Assembly (NCBI GenBank): GCA_963717125.1
Contig: CAVQVG010000017.1
Location: forward strand, 558,001-622,000
Source: RYN-230 sp963717125
GTDB lineage: Bacteria > Actinomycetota > Actinomycetes > Streptosporangiales > Streptosporangiaceae
DNA length: 64,000 nt
Direction: 5' to 3'
This document shows positions 62,897 to 64,000 of this stretch, one piece after another; position 1 is the stretch's first letter, and the number at the start of each line of letters is the position of its first letter. The notes beneath the pieces are model-generated. The model saw only the letters and a program-made list of their open reading frames with translations. It did no database searches and was not told where the DNA came from. Position numbers and translations under genes: made by a program.

Positions 62897-64000
62897 ATGG
62901 TAAGCGGCAGCATCAGCAGCGGCGGCGGGCCGGGCCGCGGCATCAGCCGGGACGGCATCACCCAGCAGAAGATCACGCCGGGCACGACCCGCCGGATCCT
63001 GCCCTTTGTGCGGCCCTACAAGCTGTGGATGAGCTTTCTGCTCAGCGTGACGAGCGTAGACGCGCTCGTCACGGTGGCCACGCCGCTGCTGTTCAAAGTG
63101 ATCATCGACGACGGCATCATGAAGGACCGGCTGTCGGTGGTCATCAAGTCGGCCGCGGCGATCGCCGTGCTGTCCATCGTCAACGCCGTGGCGCTGTTCG
63201 GACAGGGCTGGTGGTCGGGGCGGATCGGGGAGGGGCTGGTCTACGACCTGCGCACTAAGGTGTTCAGCCACGTGCAGCGGCAGCCCATCGCGTTCTTCAC
63301 CCGGGCCCAGACCGGCTCGCTGGTCAGCAGGCTGAACACGGACGTCATCGCCGCCCAGCAGTCGGTGACCACGCTGCTGTCCTCGGTGGTCGGCGCCGTA
63401 TTATCACTCGGCCTGGTGATCGCCGCGATGTTCTACCTGTCCTGGCAGGTCACCGTCGTCGCCCTGATCCTGCTGCCGCTGTTCGTCATCCCCGGCAAGC
63501 TCATCGGGCGCCGGCTGCAGCGGCTGGCCCGGGAATCGATGCAGCTGAACGCGGACATGGGCTCGATCATGCAAGAGCGGTTCAACGTCGCCGGGGCGAT
63601 GCTGGCCAAGCTCTACGGGCGGCCGCGGGAGGAAGATGCCTTGTTCGCCGGCCGCGCCTCGCGGGTCCGCGATGTCGGCGTGCTGACCTCGGTGTCCGGC
63701 CGGATGCTGATGATCGTGACCGGCCTGATCGCCGCGCTGGCCACCGCGCTGGTCTACGGCCTGGGCGGCAGCCTGGTCATCAAGGGGGCCATCGACCTCG
63801 GCTCGCTGGTCGCGCTGGCCAGCCTGCTCGGCCGGCTGTACGGCCCGATCAACCAGCTGTCCAACACCCAGGTGAACGTGATGACCGCGCTGGTCAGCTT
63901 CGACCGCGTCTTCGAGGTGCTCGATCTCAAGCCGCTGGTCAGCGAGCGGCCCGGGGCGATCGCCCTGCCCCGCCCGAAGGACGGCGCGGCGCCGGTGATC
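62897..64000 (+). CDS. ABC exporter (membrane plus ATPase fusion), N-terminal part
   Basis: The frame is open from ATG 62897 to the window end (368 codons) and is incomplete. It shows a type I exporter membrane domain with six segments, starting at RPYKLWMSFLLSVTSVDALV, with the coupling-helix region SHVQRQPIAFFTRAQTGSLVSRLNTDV and ending at FDRVFEVLDL, the usual link to the ATPase domain. The ATPase domain would lie beyond the window. Such exporters secrete peptides in balhimycin- and ramoplanin-type clusters. GGAG lies five bases before the ATG. Confidence 0.88.
   Translation, partial: MVSGSISSGGGPGRGISRDGITQQKITPGTTRRILPFVRPYKLWMSFLLSVTSVDALVTVATPLLFKVIIDDGIMKDRLSVVIKSAAAIAVLSIVNAVALFGQGWWSGRIGEGLVYDLRTKVFSHVQRQPIAFFTRAQTGSLVSRLNTDVIAAQQSVTTLLSSVVGAVLSLGLVIAAMFYLSWQVTVVALILLPLFVIPGKLIGRRLQRLARESMQLNADMGSIMQERFNVAGAMLAKLYGRPREEDALFAGRASRVRDVGVLTSVSGRMLMIVTGLIAALATALVYGLGGSLVIKGAIDLGSLVALASLLGRLYGPINQLSNTQVNVMTALVSFDRVFEVLDLKPLVSERPGAIALPRPKDGAAPVI

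Overview
The window is very GC-rich (roughly 70%), uses GTG starts and four-base start/stop overlaps, and carries OmpR/HK pairs, actinobacterial lipoproteins and a StrR-type regulator. All of this points to an actinomycete, possibly a Streptosporangiales- or Catenulisporales-like soil genus (inference). No tRNA, rRNA, transposase or CRISPR array was seen.

Layout. 1-4.0 kb: two genes probably outside the cluster, a SpoIIE/PP2C phosphatase (minus) and a secreted GH59-type glycosidase with a ricin-type lectin tail, broken by a one-base indel. 4.1-6.9 kb: two paralogous StrR/Bbr-like pathway regulators. 6.9-12.1 kb: aromatic amino-acid supply (HpgT aminotransferase, a metal-ligand-deficient HmaS paralogue, a cation/proton antiporter, an intact HmaS). 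12.3-14.2 kb: response regulator and histidine kinase. 14.4-19.1 kb: a MacB-like efflux operon (lipoprotein, adaptor, ATPase, permease) flanked by a perfect 673-bp inverted repeat, so that the lipoprotein gene exists twice in opposite orientation. 19.3-58.9 kb: one NRPS locus of about 13,200 codons. 58.9-64 kb: MbtH-like protein, flavin halogenase, alpha/beta hydrolase, DAHP synthase, and the start of an ABC exporter cut by the window end.

The NRPS has twelve C-A-T modules and a terminal thioesterase. Ten-residue A-domain codes read by eye give Thr (module 1), a Tyr/beta-hydroxytyrosine-type code (modules 2-5, 8-10 and 12), Asp (module 6) and an arylglycine-like code (modules 7 and 11). The expected product is a halogenated, strongly aromatic dodecapeptide. 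No epimerization domain, X domain or P450 is present, so it is not a classical glycopeptide, although the supply and regulatory genes are of that kind. The reading frame is interrupted five times by small indels. Several lie at the edges of nearly identical inter-module blocks, so assembly error or recombination is a better explanation than decay, but this cannot be settled from the sequence alone.

Three perfect matches to the StrR/Bbr operator pattern GTCCAR-N17-YTGGAC lie upstream of the second regulator, between the efflux operon and the NRPS, and upstream of the DAHP synthase. They tie regulators, NRPS region and precursor supply into one regulon.
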